64,000 bases of DNA from Haloferax elongans ATCC BAA-1513 (GCF_000336755.1 NZ_AOLK01000006.1:16140-80139), one strand, 5' to 3'; positions 1 to 9,806 are shown, counted from the first letter of the stretch. Notes: generated from the sequence alone by a model not told the origin. Made by a program: numbers and translations.

Positions 1-234
1 GTCGTGTCCTCGCTGCAGACTGCACTTCACGATGCACTTGGTGCAGCGACGCTCGAGGACGCGATTGTAACTGCTGTCAACCGCGGTGGTGATGCAGACA
101 CGATCGGTGCCATCGCTGGGGCAGTCGCTGGTGCTCGATTTGGTCAGTCACAGCTACCTCACCGTTGGACGACAGTCGTTGATGAGACAACAGAGGCCAG
201 ATCTCTCGCAGATCAGTTGGCCAGCCGAGTGTGA
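1..234 (+). CDS. ADP-ribosylglycohydrolase family protein, C-terminal part (cut by window edge)
   Basis: Only the last ~77 residues are present; the reading frame is open to the left edge. The stretch GGDADTIGAIAGAVAGA is the C-terminal metal-binding signature of the ADP-ribosylglycohydrolase (DraG/ARH) family, whose members remove ADP-ribose from modified proteins or related substrates using two magnesium ions bound partly by the Asp residues of this motif. The tail (RSLADQLASRV) fits the usual end of the fold. The GTG at base 4 is an internal codon rather than a start. Neighbours give no clear operon partner. ADP-ribose hydrolases are sometimes found with toxin or defence genes, but nothing here links this one to a substrate. 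Confidence 0.8.
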   Translation, partial: VVSSLQTALHDALGAATLEDAIVTAVNRGGDADTIGAIAGAVAGARFGQSQLPHRWTTVVDETTEARSLADQLASRV

Positions 235-291
235 GAGCAGTTACTCTCAGCTTAGGGGGTGCAGAATGATGCCCTCAGAACAAGAGTCGCT

Positions 292-687
292 CTATGCAAC
301 CGCTTGCAAGAGTTCGGGATTCGCCATGAGGATAATTCCGAGTAAGTAGACGGGAAGAGATTTCACATCGAAGAAATTCCACTCTGCTGCCTTATTGACT
401 CCAAGCATACCGAGGACGAGGACTGCGCCGAGTAGCTGGCCCGGCGGGATGTACGGGAGTGACCGCGCCCACCATTCACTCACCATCGGCGTAATGAGAG
501 ACGCACCGAAGAGCGTTCCCAAGAATATCAGCAATGCACCGTACTTCCCTCGGAATTGTCCATTGAACAGCAAAAACCCATCCCGCGCTTCGTAGACACC
601 TATCCCGACCACAGCCATCGTGAGGCCAGTCATAATGCTGCCTAAATGGTTCGACACGTACTGGAGGGTTTCTGCTATCACGTTCAC
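292..687 (-). CDS. Small membrane protein, function unknown
   Basis: A 131-residue protein with about four predicted membrane segments: roughly residues 15-35 (GSIMTGLTMAVVGIGVYEA), 48-68 (GALLIFLGTLFGASLITPMV), 83-100 (GQLLGAVLVLGMLGV) and 112-128 (PVYLLGIILMANPELLQAV). No signal peptide, catalytic motif or cysteine pair is visible. It is transcribed away from the small HTH gene on the right and towards the ADP-ribosylglycohydrolase fragment on the left, so it appears monocistronic. I do not recognise the family. The frame is clean over its length and the hydrophobic pattern is convincing, so it is likely a real gene. Confidence 0.65.
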   Translation of the reverse strand: MNVIAETLQYVSNHLGSIMTGLTMAVVGIGVYEARDGFLLFNGQFRGKYGALLIFLGTLFGASLITPMVSEWWARSLPYIPPGQLLGAVLVLGMLGVNKAAEWNFFDVKSLPVYLLGIILMANPELLQAVA

Positions 688-846
688 AACTGATGGGTTA
701 TTGGCAGATAAATGTTCGATAACCGAGGTGAAAGTGAAATCCGGGCTTGTTCAGCGGCTCGACAATAACCACAATAAAAGAGCCATACTCATCGCACCCG
801 GACAACACGTTCTTTTCTTACGAGCGTCATCGCCCGTTTTCAGAAC

Positions 847-1089
847 ATGATCCTCTCTTATCCCCATCAAATCTTGATGATGAGAGTGGGCCACCCTGTC
901 GAAGGCCGAGTGACGACGGTTTACTATCGTGAAGGCATTCTCGACGAAGATATTCGAGAAAGCAACTCAGAGCAGTATCTCAGTCAACGACTAAAACGAC
1001 TCCATGAGCACAACTACTTGAAAAACTTGTACGACACTGGACTGTACGAGCTACGACGTGACCTGCGAGGGATATCACAACAGATGTGA
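847..1089 (+). CDS. Small winged-helix (PhiH1-repressor-like) protein, possibly degraded
   Basis: An 80-residue ORF. Residues 43-70 (SEQYLSQRLKRLHEHNYLKN, then a GLYEL strand) resemble the recognition helix and wing of the small haloarchaeal winged-helix proteins related to the PhiH1 repressor, in which a helix of the form SxRLxxLxxxGL is followed by a GxYxL strand. The first half is less regular: the usual D-x-RIL helix that opens this fold is not seen, so the gene may be a truncated or frameshifted remnant. It lies 44 bases upstream of the unknown gene at 1134 and could be its regulator. If the ORF start is wrong, translation could begin at one of the in-frame ATGs near 877-880. Confidence 0.4.
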   Translation: MILSYPHQILMMRVGHPVEGRVTTVYYREGILDEDIRESNSEQYLSQRLKRLHEHNYLKNLYDTGLYELRRDLRGISQQM

Positions 1090-1133
1090 TGAGTAGGATG
1101 TGGACCCCGTGAGGTGATTTATCAGTAGCCGTT

Positions 1134-1853
1134 GTGAAACGAGATCCAATGAGTGCCGGAAACGATCAACTTCGCAGAGAAGTTAACGGAAAATTCCGAC
1201 CACCACTCGACGTCCTGCTCGATCCATCTCTATTCGTCGCGAGCAGCTCACTCGACCGTCTGACCGATTCCAAAGTCTTCGAATCGCAGACGCAAGCGAC
1301 ACTCGGAGAGATGCCAACAAAGCCTCGAATCAGAACTCTGTGTGTACCCGCGACGTTTCGAGAACTGCTCGAAAATGGAGACCAGCACGACGTACAGAAT
1401 ACGAGTGTGTGGAACTTCTATCGTGGGCAGGCCGAAACGTCCTCCAGAGACCAGGTCGTTGCTTCACTCAACCGAAACGGAGTGAGTGAGTTTTCGAGTG
1501 ATTCGCAGCCTTCAGGACTGCAGTGGGAGAACGCGTTGGACAAATCTGCTCGAGACAGCCGACTGCTGGAAACGCTCGGCGAAGAACACGAATTCCTTCG
1601 TTCAGGTGGAGTCGTCTTATCGAGGACACCAACCTTCGTCAAAGCACTCCGGGATGCTGGGTCACCGACCATCGACGTCGGGAAAGCACAGTTGACTACT
1701 GAGGTGAGAGACAGGCTGACCGATATTGGATACAAGGATCCAGCCAGTGTCTGTGTCTTCGGCGTTTCGTCAGCTGGTTCGACTGTCGATGCGCTGGTTG
1801 GCGATATTCTCTCAGCGAAGTCTGATTTGCTTCTCTACCGGCTTGATGCGTAA
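1134..1853 (+). CDS. Hypothetical protein, possibly PIN-like
   Basis: A 239-residue soluble acidic protein. The GTG at 1134 or the ATG at 1149 (MSAGNDQ) could start it; the ATG gives a more usual N-terminus. After a polar lead comes LLDPSLFVASSSLDRL (residues ~28-43), which resembles the first strand and aspartate of PIN-type nucleases. Near the C-terminus VCVFGVSSAGSTVDALVGDI could be a late strand and helix. The other acidic residues of a PIN active site cannot be placed by eye, so the family is only suggested. It follows the small winged-helix ORF with a short gap and may form a regulator-effector pair with it. Confidence 0.55.
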   Translation: MKRDPMSAGNDQLRREVNGKFRPPLDVLLDPSLFVASSSLDRLTDSKVFESQTQATLGEMPTKPRIRTLCVPATFRELLENGDQHDVQNTSVWNFYRGQAETSSRDQVVASLNRNGVSEFSSDSQPSGLQWENALDKSARDSRLLETLGEEHEFLRSGGVVLSRTPTFVKALRDAGSPTIDVGKAQLTTEVRDRLTDIGYKDPASVCVFGVSSAGSTVDALVGDILSAKSDLLLYRLDA

Positions 1854-1979
1854 TTAGTGCTCAACACCCACGATACTCCAAATCAGACCACCACTTCCTA
1901 GGGTACATTTTGAGAGCCATTTGGCAATGGCTGCTGTCCGTATTGTTCATGCTCGAAAAATCGTTTTTGCTCTCGGTAG

Positions 1980-3134
1980 TTAGTGGCATTCGTCGCAGTT
2001 GACCTCACCAATTATCGACACGAGTGGGTTCTGTGAGGTGATTTCTCGGCCACATACGGTACATTGTACTGTATCCGTTACTCCAACACCAATCCCGTAA
2101 CCTACTGTGAGTGGCTGGATGACGCCCTCTTCTGCAAGTTCTATCTCAACCTCGCCACGTTCGTATTCGACCTGCGTTGCGGTGAGTGGAGATACTTTGA
2201 CGTCGAGTGCGTGCCGTTGGCGTATCTCCTTTTGTCGCTCTGGGAAGCCCTGATCACGACGGCGACGGAGATCACTTAGCTCAGTCGTCAACTCTTCGAG
2301 TTTCCCTTTTATCTGCTTTCGCTGCTTGAGTGCCTCGACACGCTCTACCTGCTCACTTGCGTCGATGGTTGCTCTCGACTCGTCGAGTTTCGACGACAAA
2401 CTCTCATGTCGCTCTTCGAGTTCCCGAATCCGCTGTTGTTGCATCTGGCGGAACTCCTCCACTTCGGCGTCCGCCGCTCGCGAGGCTTCCTCATGGACCT
2501 CGTCAATGAGGTCTTGTACACGGTCTACTACCTGCCTTTGTCCCTCGTCGACGAGGCCCCGCACGTTTTCTCTCCCCAACGAAGGCTGGCCACCACTTGG
2601 GGAGTCATCGGTAAAGGAAGTGATTCGGAGAAAATTCCTCTCCAGTCCCTCCAACGACTCACCAGATCTGGCGTCAAGTGCGACCACCCGAAGGAACTCT
2701 CGCTGATACTCACTCACAGTCTCGATGCTCACTCGAAAGAGCACGACCAGTGCGGACCGATCGTAGTACGGAGCGAATTCGGCATTTCGGACCTCAACAT
2801 CGCCTCCTCGAAGCCACTCCGGAAGTTCGATTTCCGTCGACTCGGAGGTCAGGTTGATTCTGCCCGCTGGCGTGCGTCGAACCGCTTCGTCCAACAGTTC
2901 GTGTAGAAGTCGGCTCTCGGGATGGAGGAGTTCCGTGTTCTCTTCGGGGCTGTCGCTTTCCGTTCCGCAGACCACTGTGAACTCGTCAGGTAACGATTGA
3001 GTGTCCGCACCTTCGGGAACGCTCACGTCCCAGGTATCGCCTCGCTGTTCGATGGTGCAACCGAGAGAGCGCAGATACCGTTCCGCGAACGACTCGACAG
3101 CGGACTGCGTCACGGGGACCGACGCGTCAGTCAT
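1980..3134 (-). CDS. Helicase-associated coiled-coil protein with C-terminal zinc ribbon
   Basis: A 384-residue partner of the SNF2 helicase. The start chosen is the ATG at 3134, because its first bases (ATGACTGA) overlap the helicase stop, the usual mark of translational coupling; an open frame continues upstream only within helicase sequence. The N-terminal ~210 residues are alpha/beta of no recognised family. Residues ~215-310 are strongly helical and charged (repeated EE/QR/LE patterns around RIRELEERHESLSSKLDE), indicating a coiled coil. The C-terminus has CTVCGRE and, about 18 residues on, CDECH: four metal ligands of a zinc ribbon. The layout suggests a DNA- or helicase-binding adaptor in the same complex. 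No nuclease motif is visible. Confidence 0.8.
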   Translation of the reverse strand: MTDASVPVTQSAVESFAERYLRSLGCTIEQRGDTWDVSVPEGADTQSLPDEFTVVCGTESDSPEENTELLHPESRLLHELLDEAVRRTPAGRINLTSESTEIELPEWLRGGDVEVRNAEFAPYYDRSALVVLFRVSIETVSEYQREFLRVVALDARSGESLEGLERNFLRITSFTDDSPSGGQPSLGRENVRGLVDEGQRQVVDRVQDLIDEVHEEASRAADAEVEEFRQMQQQRIRELEERHESLSSKLDESRATIDASEQVERVEALKQRKQIKGKLEELTTELSDLRRRRDQGFPERQKEIRQRHALDVKVSPLTATQVEYERGEVEIELAEEGVIQPLTVGYGIGVGVTDTVQCTVCGREITSQNPLVSIIGEVNCDECH

Positions 3135-4881
3135 CGCTCGCCCCCAAGTCGAAGCCCTCGAAGACGCCACTGTTGAACTCCTCAAGCTTGTCGGCGAGGT
3201 CGCGTTGCTCCCGTAAATCGACGGCCATGGCGTCGAAGTCGTTCTCAAGATCGACCTCGGAACCGGCGTTCATCAGGCGTTCGAAGATCTCGTCTTCGAA
3301 GCTCGTCCCAGACTCCTCCAACCGGCTCAGGATCGAACTCAGTTCGCCGACGCTCTGTTGGAATAGGTCGATTTTGTGGTAGAGACGTTCGAGTACGTAC
3401 TCCTCGACGGTGTCCTTCAGCGCCATGTTGAAGACAAACACGTCCCGTTTCTGCCCGATTCGGTGGACGCGTCCAATGCGCTGTTCAACGCGCATTGGAT
3501 TCCACGGCAAGTCTAAGTTGACCAAGATATTGCAGAACTGTAAGTTGCGGCCTTCGCTCATGGCGTCGGTCGAAACGAGGATTCCACCCTCCTCTTCGAA
3601 GTCTTCGACGATCTGCTCCTTCTCATCGCTAGAGTGGCCGCCGTGGAACGCGTGTACCGTGTACCCCTCGGAAGCGAGCCGGTCGAGGACCTGACGCTGA
3701 GTCGCCCGGAACTGAGTGAAGACGATGACTCTCCCCATCTCAACGTTGTTTCGGGCCTCTTCGACGATTTCCAGCAGTCGCTCTTGCTTGGTCACCGTGT
3801 CGACCTCTTCAATCAGATCAAGAATCGACTCCAGTTCGCTCGTGTGCCCGAGTTCGGATTGTTCGTAGAGTCGCTTCTCGATAGTCTGTTTGAGGGCGAC
3901 CGGACTGCTGACGACCTCCTTCTGGAGGAGCATCAACACTAGCTTCTGACCTTGGTCTTGGCTATAGGCACCTTTGACGTAATCAGTGACTGCCTGGTAG
4001 AGTTCGCGTTCCTTCGGGGTTGGCTCGAACGTCCGTGTGTCGATGGTTCGGTCCGTGAAGTCGATGTCCGTGTCTTCCCGTCGGTTCCGGATCATCACCT
4101 TGCTCAACCGTTCCTGTAGCTCATTTCTGTTGACGAGGGTCTCCTGATTGCTATTCACGAAGTAGTGGTGGAAGACGTCGCGCGTGCCGAACAACCCGGG
4201 ACGGAGCAGCGAGACGACGTTGTACAGGTCCGTCAGTTCGTTCTGAATCGGGGTCGCTGTCAGGAAAAACGCGTAGTTGTACGAGAGCCGGTCGATGAGA
4301 TCGTAACGGTCGGTCTCCTCGTTCTTGACGTAGTGTGCCTCGTCAAGGACGAGCACGTCCCAGTCCCGGTCGAGGACCGTCTGACGGTGTCTCTCGCTCT
4401 TCGCCGTGTCTATGCTTGCGATGACGTAGTCGTGGGCGTCGAAGCCAGCGAACTCGTCGTCGTAGTTGCAGACAAAGTCGAGGCCAAATTTCTCGCGGAG
4501 TTCGGCTTGCCACTGTTTCGCCAGTTGAGCTGGCGTGAGAACGAGAACGGAGTCGTCCGTCTCTCTGAAGTGCATCTCCTTCAGGATCATCCCCACCTCG
4601 ATGGTCTTCCCGAGTCCGACCTCGTCGGCGAGCAGGGCTTTCCCATCCATCTCGAACAATGCGCGGTATGCCGCGTCTACTTGGTGTTCGAGCATTTTGA
4701 CGGAGTTCTCGTCCAATTGCTTCAGCGACCAAAGTTCGGAGTCTGGCCGACCGGCTCGGAGACGAGCGGCTTGAACACTTAGGAGGTGGGCGTCGCCATC
4801 ACTTCCCTCATCCCAAGATGCTAAAAGATCGTCTGTGGACTCGTGCGAGACCTCGATATCTACGAGGTCGTAACTTCCCAT
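3127..4881 (-). CDS. SNF2/RapA-type DEAH helicase (ATP-dependent DNA translocase)
   Basis: A 584-residue superfamily 2 ATPase. Motif I is DEVGLGKT (residues 86-93) and motif II is DEAH (180-183); motif III-like ATPIQN and the C-terminal motif VI block (VEQRIGRVHRIGQKRDV) complete both RecA lobes. This is the domain order of SNF2/Rad54/RapA translocases, which move along double-stranded DNA and often serve restriction-like systems such as DISARM (DrmD). It is followed, with an 8-base overlap, by the coiled-coil/zinc-ribbon gene. It is divergent from the DUF499 ATPase gene across about 200 bases that carry a promoter for each direction. It is shorter than DISARM DrmD proteins and has no extra nuclease domain, so any cleavage must come from another protein. 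Confidence 0.92.
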   Translation of the reverse strand: MGSYDLVDIEVSHESTDDLLASWDEGSDGDAHLLSVQAARLRAGRPDSELWSLKQLDENSVKMLEHQVDAAYRALFEMDGKALLADEVGLGKTIEVGMILKEMHFRETDDSVLVLTPAQLAKQWQAELREKFGLDFVCNYDDEFAGFDAHDYVIASIDTAKSERHRQTVLDRDWDVLVLDEAHYVKNEETDRYDLIDRLSYNYAFFLTATPIQNELTDLYNVVSLLRPGLFGTRDVFHHYFVNSNQETLVNRNELQERLSKVMIRNRREDTDIDFTDRTIDTRTFEPTPKERELYQAVTDYVKGAYSQDQGQKLVLMLLQKEVVSSPVALKQTIEKRLYEQSELGHTSELESILDLIEEVDTVTKQERLLEIVEEARNNVEMGRVIVFTQFRATQRQVLDRLASEGYTVHAFHGGHSSDEKEQIVEDFEEEGGILVSTDAMSEGRNLQFCNILVNLDLPWNPMRVEQRIGRVHRIGQKRDVFVFNMALKDTVEEYVLERLYHKIDLFQQSVGELSSILSRLEESGTSFEDEIFERLMNAGSEVDLENDFDAMAVDLREQRDLADKLEEFNSGVFEGFDLGASDD

Positions 4882-4903
4882 GACCCGATAGAGTCAGCAA
4901 TCC

Positions 4904-4912
4904 GTAAAATAC
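4904..4912 (-). promoter_or_regulatory. TATA-like element of the SNF2 helicase operon
   Basis: GTATTTTAC on the minus strand is centred about 27 bases before the helicase ATG at 4881, the spacing expected if transcription starts at or next to the start codon (leaderless mRNA, common in haloarchaea). Confidence 0.5.
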
Positions 4913-5040
4913 GTTTTGCGGTTATCTGGGTAATATCGGGTCGAAGTTCGAACTCCCCCTCAGTAGATGGTTGGAGAGTCGCTATTGAGAACATCGGTCA
5001 TTCAGCTATTCTCGGCTGAGAGGTACCAATGTTCCATAGT

Positions 5041-5048
5041 ATTTATTG
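5041..5048 (+). promoter_or_regulatory. TATA-like element of the DUF499 ATPase operon
   Basis: ATTTATTG lies about 35 bases before the ATG at 5079. It predicts a start of transcription near 5070 and a very short leader. Together with the opposite element at 4904-4912 it makes this 200-base gap a divergent promoter for the two halves of the system. Confidence 0.5.
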
Positions 5049-5078
5049 GGCCTTCCAGATGTCTGATAAAGTATCAAA

Positions 5079-8000
5079 ATGTCTCAGGCTGGTTCCCTGT
5101 CGAACACTCTCGAAGATACGGTGACGTTAAGCCGTGAGCTTCGGGAGGAAGGGCAGATCGACGGGCAGGTGAAACTCTACAACGTCGAGGACGACGAAGA
5201 GTTCGAATCGGACGCGGAACTCTTCTTCGAACGGACGCTGATGACCGAAGGGCTTCGAGAGGCCCTCACTATTCTTCGGGACTCGCTGACGGGAGAAGAC
5301 CCGCGGGGGACGCACATCCTCTACGGGCCGTACGGGAGTGGGAAATCTCACCAGATGGTGGCACTCTATCACTGCTTCGCCGACTCGGAGGCGGCGGGTC
5401 GATGGGCTGACGAGTCCATCGACGGGTTCGGCGACGCGCTTCCGGACGACGCCACGCCTGTCACCGTCTCGATGCAGAACGAGCAGTACGAGTACCTCTG
5501 GGAACCGCTCTTCGAAGCACTCGATTACGACCTCGGAACGTTCGAGTCGGGTGGCTATCCCGATATGCAGAAGATTCAGGAGGCCGTCGGCGACGAGACA
5601 GTCGCGTTCTTCGTCGACGAGTTGGAGGACTGGTTCGACACCCTCCGCGGCGACCGCAAGAGCGCGAATAAGGGGTTCCTCCAAGCACTCCTCGAATCCA
5701 CGGCACTCTCTGATCTCGACCTCTATACTGTTGTCTCCGTTCTCCGTGAGGGGTCCGAAGTCCACGACATTCTGAACCGAGAACAGGCGGTCGAAGTCAA
5801 CATGAACAATCAGGTGGACAAGCGCGAGGTTCTCCGCCACCGTCTGATTGATTCGGTAGATGAGAATGCTGCCGGGGAGATCGTTAACGGATACTTCGAT
5901 GCATACGACCAAGCAGAGGGCCACGTCGACCTCCCTGATGATTTGCTATCGGAGATGCACGATCTCTATCCGTTCCATCCCGTGCTCCTCGACGCCCTTG
6001 AGACGCGCTACTATGCTGACGAGGGTAACCAGAACACACGCGGGATGATCTACCTCTTCTCGAAGGTTCTCCTGGAGATGCGGGACCAGACGGACCTAAT
6101 CACGCACGGGGACATCGACGCTATCGAGTTCGAAGATGAGCTGGCAAAGATCAATTACGAGCGCCTGAACGCGGCGACTGGCGACATCAAGAACCGCGTC
6201 GACGCGGACGAGGTCCCCCACGGGCGTCGTATCCTGAACGCGATCCTGCTCTACTCGTTGAAGCCAAGTGAGGGCGAGGGAGCCAACGTCTCAGAGATCG
6301 TCATGGGGGCGTACCAGACTGGCGACCTCGTCTCCGACGTCGTCCTCAACCTCGAACGTCTACACGGCGTCGCGTGGCACCTCCACAAGCTCAACGGGAA
6401 GTACGCCATCCGCGACCGGCAGAACCCGAACGCGCTTATCCGAAACGCCGCGACCGACGTCTCGGAGACGTCGGCGAAAGCCGAGATTGCGGACTTTGTC
6501 GCGGACATCTTCGGGTCCAACGCCCACCCAGTGGGTTTCCGCACGAACGACATGCGGGACATCCCCGACAACCGCGATATCAAGGTAGTCGTGAAGGACA
6601 GCCAGTGGACGCAAGAAGAGGTCAAGAAGGTCATCACGAACGACGGACGCGGGCGCGAGTGGCGGAACACGCTCGTGTTTGTCCAGCCCTCGGGTGACAA
6701 AGCAATCGAGTCGGGGACTCGCTACATCGACAAGGCGCGGTACATCGAGGGTGCGCGGCAGGTCCTCGCAGACGAGTCCCTCGACGACGAAATTCGAACG
6801 TCGATCCAGGGGATGAAGGACCAAGAGGAGAACGAACTGCGCGAAGAACTGCAGTTGCTTTACGGCGAAGTTCTCGACGGCGACGACCTCCTCAACGAAT
6901 TCGACCTCGCTGCACCAATGGAACTGGATGTCTACGTCATGGACGAGGCCGAACTCGACGGATCGAACATCGCCGATTCCGCGGCGGCCGATCCGTTCGA
7001 CCTCCAGTCTCACGTCTGGGCAATCGTCCAGGACCTGCTCGACCGTCGTGGAGAGATATCCGTCGACGACGTCTACGAGCAGTTCCTCCGCGACCCGCAG
7101 CTCCCGATTCCGGGGAGCGCCAACGACGTGCTGAATGCGACCGTGGAGGCACTGAACGGCAAACCAGTGCTCGCGCGAGACACCGGCGGCTTCCGCGACG
7201 ACCTCTCCGGGAGTTCCCTGGATACGGTGCTCGTCTACAAAGACGACGTCGAGCTATGGGGAGTCGACGACGTAGAACAGGAGCTCCGACGACGCTTTGG
7301 TAGCGGAACAACCGTAATCGACGTCGGAGACTTTGAACTCGAACTTATCGAGGACGGCGAGGTCTGGATCGACGGCGACAGCCACGACGTGGTGATGCGC
7401 GCCATTGGGCGGCTGAACCGCGAGGACCAGTACGTTGTCGTGCGTGGTAACCAGATCCTCGACAAACCGCAGTCCGACGCGACCCTCCGCGACGTCGGCA
7501 GCGCGACGACCGTCGGCGCGTCGTACCTCGCGAACCGAATCGGAGAGCAGATCGAAGAGACCGGGTACGCGAACCTCGACACTATCCTCGGGGAGATTCG
7601 CGCCGACGAGACCGTGTTCCTGCCGCCTGACGAGACCGAGGCGGCGGCCCGCGAGGCCGTGAACGACTACCTCGTCGACGACTACGTGCTGGAGGCCGGC
7701 GGTCGGTACCTGGAATCACTCGGCGACCGCGACCCAACAACGGTCAAGATCGTGCCGACGGTCTCTGACCGGATCGGGGAACAGATCCTCGACTACCTCG
7801 GCGACCTAGAACCCGGTGACCAGTTCACCGTGAGCAAGGTGAACGATCGGTTCGACAGCAGCGTCACCGAGGACATGGTGAAGACGTTCCTGCTGCAGAA
7901 CCTCGGGCGTGAGGAAGAGCCGGCGTATGTCGTCGGGCCGACCGGCTCGGACAAGTCGTCCGACTGGGTGCCCGGCTACCCGTTCCGGATTCCAGAAACG

Positions 8001-8288
8001 GAGACGCCGACGTGGCGCTTCGAGTACAACGGCGACGACGTCGCCGCGATGCGGCGCAAGTGGCGACGAGACCACCAGACGGGCTCAGTCGAGTACGGCG
8101 ACGTTACGTTCATGCTGCCCGATAAAGACGGTGTTCCCGGCGCTCTTCAGGGGACCGTCGACGTCGAGCGGACGCAGGTCAGCTTGACGTTACGTTCTGA
8201 ACAGGACTACACAAAGGTGCAGGACCTCTTTGAGCACATGCCCGACGAGGCGTCGAGCCTGAAGATCGAGATTAGCTTCCAGAAGTAG
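5079..8288 (+). CDS. DUF499-type AAA ATPase of an anti-phage/restriction-like system (PglY/BrxC-like)
   Basis: A 1069-residue P-loop ATPase. The Walker A motif is GPYGSGKSH (residues 83-91) and the Walker B strand is VAFFVDELED (~175-184). The long helical region after it and the length match the DUF499 group, large ATPases related to BrxC/PglY of BREX that occur next to DUF1156 DNA methylases. These proteins are thought to organise a methylation-dependent phage defence complex. The gene is followed by an unknown protein and then by the DUF1156 methylase, all on the same strand, and is divergent from the SNF2 helicase pair. The C-terminal ~300 residues show repeated small alpha/beta domains (for example DRIGEQILDYLGDL) but no catalytic motif. 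No PglZ phosphatase gene is visible in the window, so this is not a complete BREX locus. Confidence 0.85.
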   Translation: MSQAGSLSNTLEDTVTLSRELREEGQIDGQVKLYNVEDDEEFESDAELFFERTLMTEGLREALTILRDSLTGEDPRGTHILYGPYGSGKSHQMVALYHCFADSEAAGRWADESIDGFGDALPDDATPVTVSMQNEQYEYLWEPLFEALDYDLGTFESGGYPDMQKIQEAVGDETVAFFVDELEDWFDTLRGDRKSANKGFLQALLESTALSDLDLYTVVSVLREGSEVHDILNREQAVEVNMNNQVDKREVLRHRLIDSVDENAAGEIVNGYFDAYDQAEGHVDLPDDLLSEMHDLYPFHPVLLDALETRYYADEGNQNTRGMIYLFSKVLLEMRDQTDLITHGDIDAIEFEDELAKINYERLNAATGDIKNRVDADEVPHGRRILNAILLYSLKPSEGEGANVSEIVMGAYQTGDLVSDVVLNLERLHGVAWHLHKLNGKYAIRDRQNPNALIRNAATDVSETSAKAEIADFVADIFGSNAHPVGFRTNDMRDIPDNRDIKVVVKDSQWTQEEVKKVITNDGRGREWRNTLVFVQPSGDKAIESGTRYIDKARYIEGARQVLADESLDDEIRTSIQGMKDQEENELREELQLLYGEVLDGDDLLNEFDLAAPMELDVYVMDEAELDGSNIADSAAADPFDLQSHVWAIVQDLLDRRGEISVDDVYEQFLRDPQLPIPGSANDVLNATVEALNGKPVLARDTGGFRDDLSGSSLDTVLVYKDDVELWGVDDVEQELRRRFGSGTTVIDVGDFELELIEDGEVWIDGDSHDVVMRAIGRLNREDQYVVVRGNQILDKPQSDATLRDVGSATTVGASYLANRIGEQIEETGYANLDTILGEIRADETVFLPPDETEAAAREAVNDYLVDDYVLEAGGRYLESLGDRDPTTVKIVPTVSDRIGEQILDYLGDLEPGDQFTVSKVNDRFDSSVTEDMVKTFLLQNLGREEEPAYVVGPTGSDKSSDWVPGYPFRIPETETPTWRFEYNGDDVAAMRRKWRRDHQTGSVEYGDVTFMLPDKDGVPGALQGTVDVERTQVSLTLRSEQDYTKVQDLFEHMPDEASSLKIEISFQK

Positions 8289-8496
8289 GTCATACACGTA
8301 CCTAGCGTATGTGATATGGTCCTCTCGAACTAGTTCGTAGGAGAGGAAGCTTACTCTCATTCGCTGCTCCTGATTTGACTCCAAATGTAGCCTAGAATCG
8401 ACTTTTTGTCAAACTTCATAGTGAGGTGACTGTGCCGATGTTAGTCACCATGCGGCGCCACTAACCACCGTCTAAAGATCGGTTCGAGTAGGATCT

Positions 8497-9642
8497 GTGC
8501 GCTATATTGAAGAGGACACAGTCAGGATATTTGACCAAATGGCTGTTTTCAAGGAATATTCACCGGGATACAAGAAAGATGGTTACTACGTACACATCTC
8601 TATTCCTGGCGCTGACCATCCGATACCCCTCCAGACACCTGACGAGATTGCTGATTTTTATCTTTCCACCGGATACGCAGCAGGCGATCAGGTTCCGGAT
8701 CAACTCGTCTGGGCCCTATACGAACTTGACCTACACTGGACAGGTAAGGGTGGAATTTCCCGATCTAGCGCTTCTAAACCTGACGGAGAGTCGGCACCCG
8801 AACTCGCGCCGGAAGATGTGGAACGCATCCAACAATATGTCGATTCGTACACCGGTGAGTACGCTGAAGACCTTGAGCGGTTAGTTGGCCGCTTGGAAGT
8901 CAGTACAGAATCAATAACGAATCCCGACTTTGACCTACAAGAAGTGTTTGACCGAACCCCACCCGTTAACTTCAGTACGGTCTCCGAGGAGTTCACGAGA
9001 GACTCGAAGCAACGAATCCAGAAGTGGCTTCCTTCTATGGTGATGGATGAGGAGGACCGGAAAGCGGTTGACGAGCGTCTGGCTGGGGAAGGTTTCGGGA
9101 AATCACCACACGACCATCTGATTGATCTTCTCCAGACCCCGGACTACGAGTCAATCCTTGACTCTCACGCTGCCCATCCGTGGACAGTGTCCTCGATAAC
9201 GGTACGCGAGGATACCGTCGTGGGTTCGACAGAAGACCCGGACCAACCGATACTCACGGCGATGTACGATGAAGAGCAACTATCGGTAGGAAACGTTCTC
9301 TCCTTCACCGTTCAAGATCTCCGTCTCTACCAGACTCCGGTAGATTTTGAACTCGCAGTTGTCACTTCCACCACAGAGAAGATTGCTGTCGCAATCTCTG
9401 AGGGAGAGATTGTGGACTTCACGGTCACACCGGGGTCGAGTGATTCAGGAAGGTTCGACGACGACGAGATATCTGACTTCGCAACTGAGTACACTGATGC
9501 GTCGGAGAAGACCGTGACACACTCCCTCGCGATCTCGTTTGTTCACCTACTTCCAGAGATGTTGGAGTACTGTAATGCAATACCAGACTACGAGATGGCC
9601 TCCACAGACCCGGGAACGGATTTTTATGAGATAGTGTTCTGA
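8497..9642 (+). CDS. Unknown protein between DUF499 ATPase and DUF1156 methylase
   Basis: A 381-residue acidic soluble protein. The GTG at 8497 gives the longest form; an in-frame ATG at 8539 (MAVFKEYSPG) is an equally good start. I do not recognise the family and see no metal-binding, nucleotide-binding or nuclease motif. Its position between the ATPase and the methylase, on the same strand with gaps of about 200 and 160 bases, makes it a likely component of that system. The DUF499/DUF1156 cassettes known to me contain a small third protein (DUF3780-type) in this role, but I cannot show homology by eye. The central segment is rich in charged helices, and the C-terminal half (QDLRLYQTPVDFELAVV) looks beta-rich. 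Confidence 0.75.
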   Translation: MRYIEEDTVRIFDQMAVFKEYSPGYKKDGYYVHISIPGADHPIPLQTPDEIADFYLSTGYAAGDQVPDQLVWALYELDLHWTGKGGISRSSASKPDGESAPELAPEDVERIQQYVDSYTGEYAEDLERLVGRLEVSTESITNPDFDLQEVFDRTPPVNFSTVSEEFTRDSKQRIQKWLPSMVMDEEDRKAVDERLAGEGFGKSPHDHLIDLLQTPDYESILDSHAAHPWTVSSITVREDTVVGSTEDPDQPILTAMYDEEQLSVGNVLSFTVQDLRLYQTPVDFELAVVTSTTEKIAVAISEGEIVDFTVTPGSSDSGRFDDDEISDFATEYTDASEKTVTHSLAISFVHLLPEMLEYCNAIPDYEMASTDPGTDFYEIVF

Positions 9643-9806
9643 ACGATTTGTCCATCCCTTGACTTCCACACTCGAAGACCGCCTGTATTGCTCCACAGAC
9701 CAATTGGTATGCCGTGTTTGAGGGAACTCCATCACGGAAACCGGATGCCTGTATAAAGAACGCACACTTATGGGGTTCCTGCATAATCGCATCTATATAC
9801 TGAATA

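Noticed and set aside
5338-7662. Several long open frames on both strands inside the DUF499 gene
   Set aside because: They overlap a gene with clear ATPase motifs and have Arg/Ser-rich composition typical of shifted frames in GC-rich DNA.
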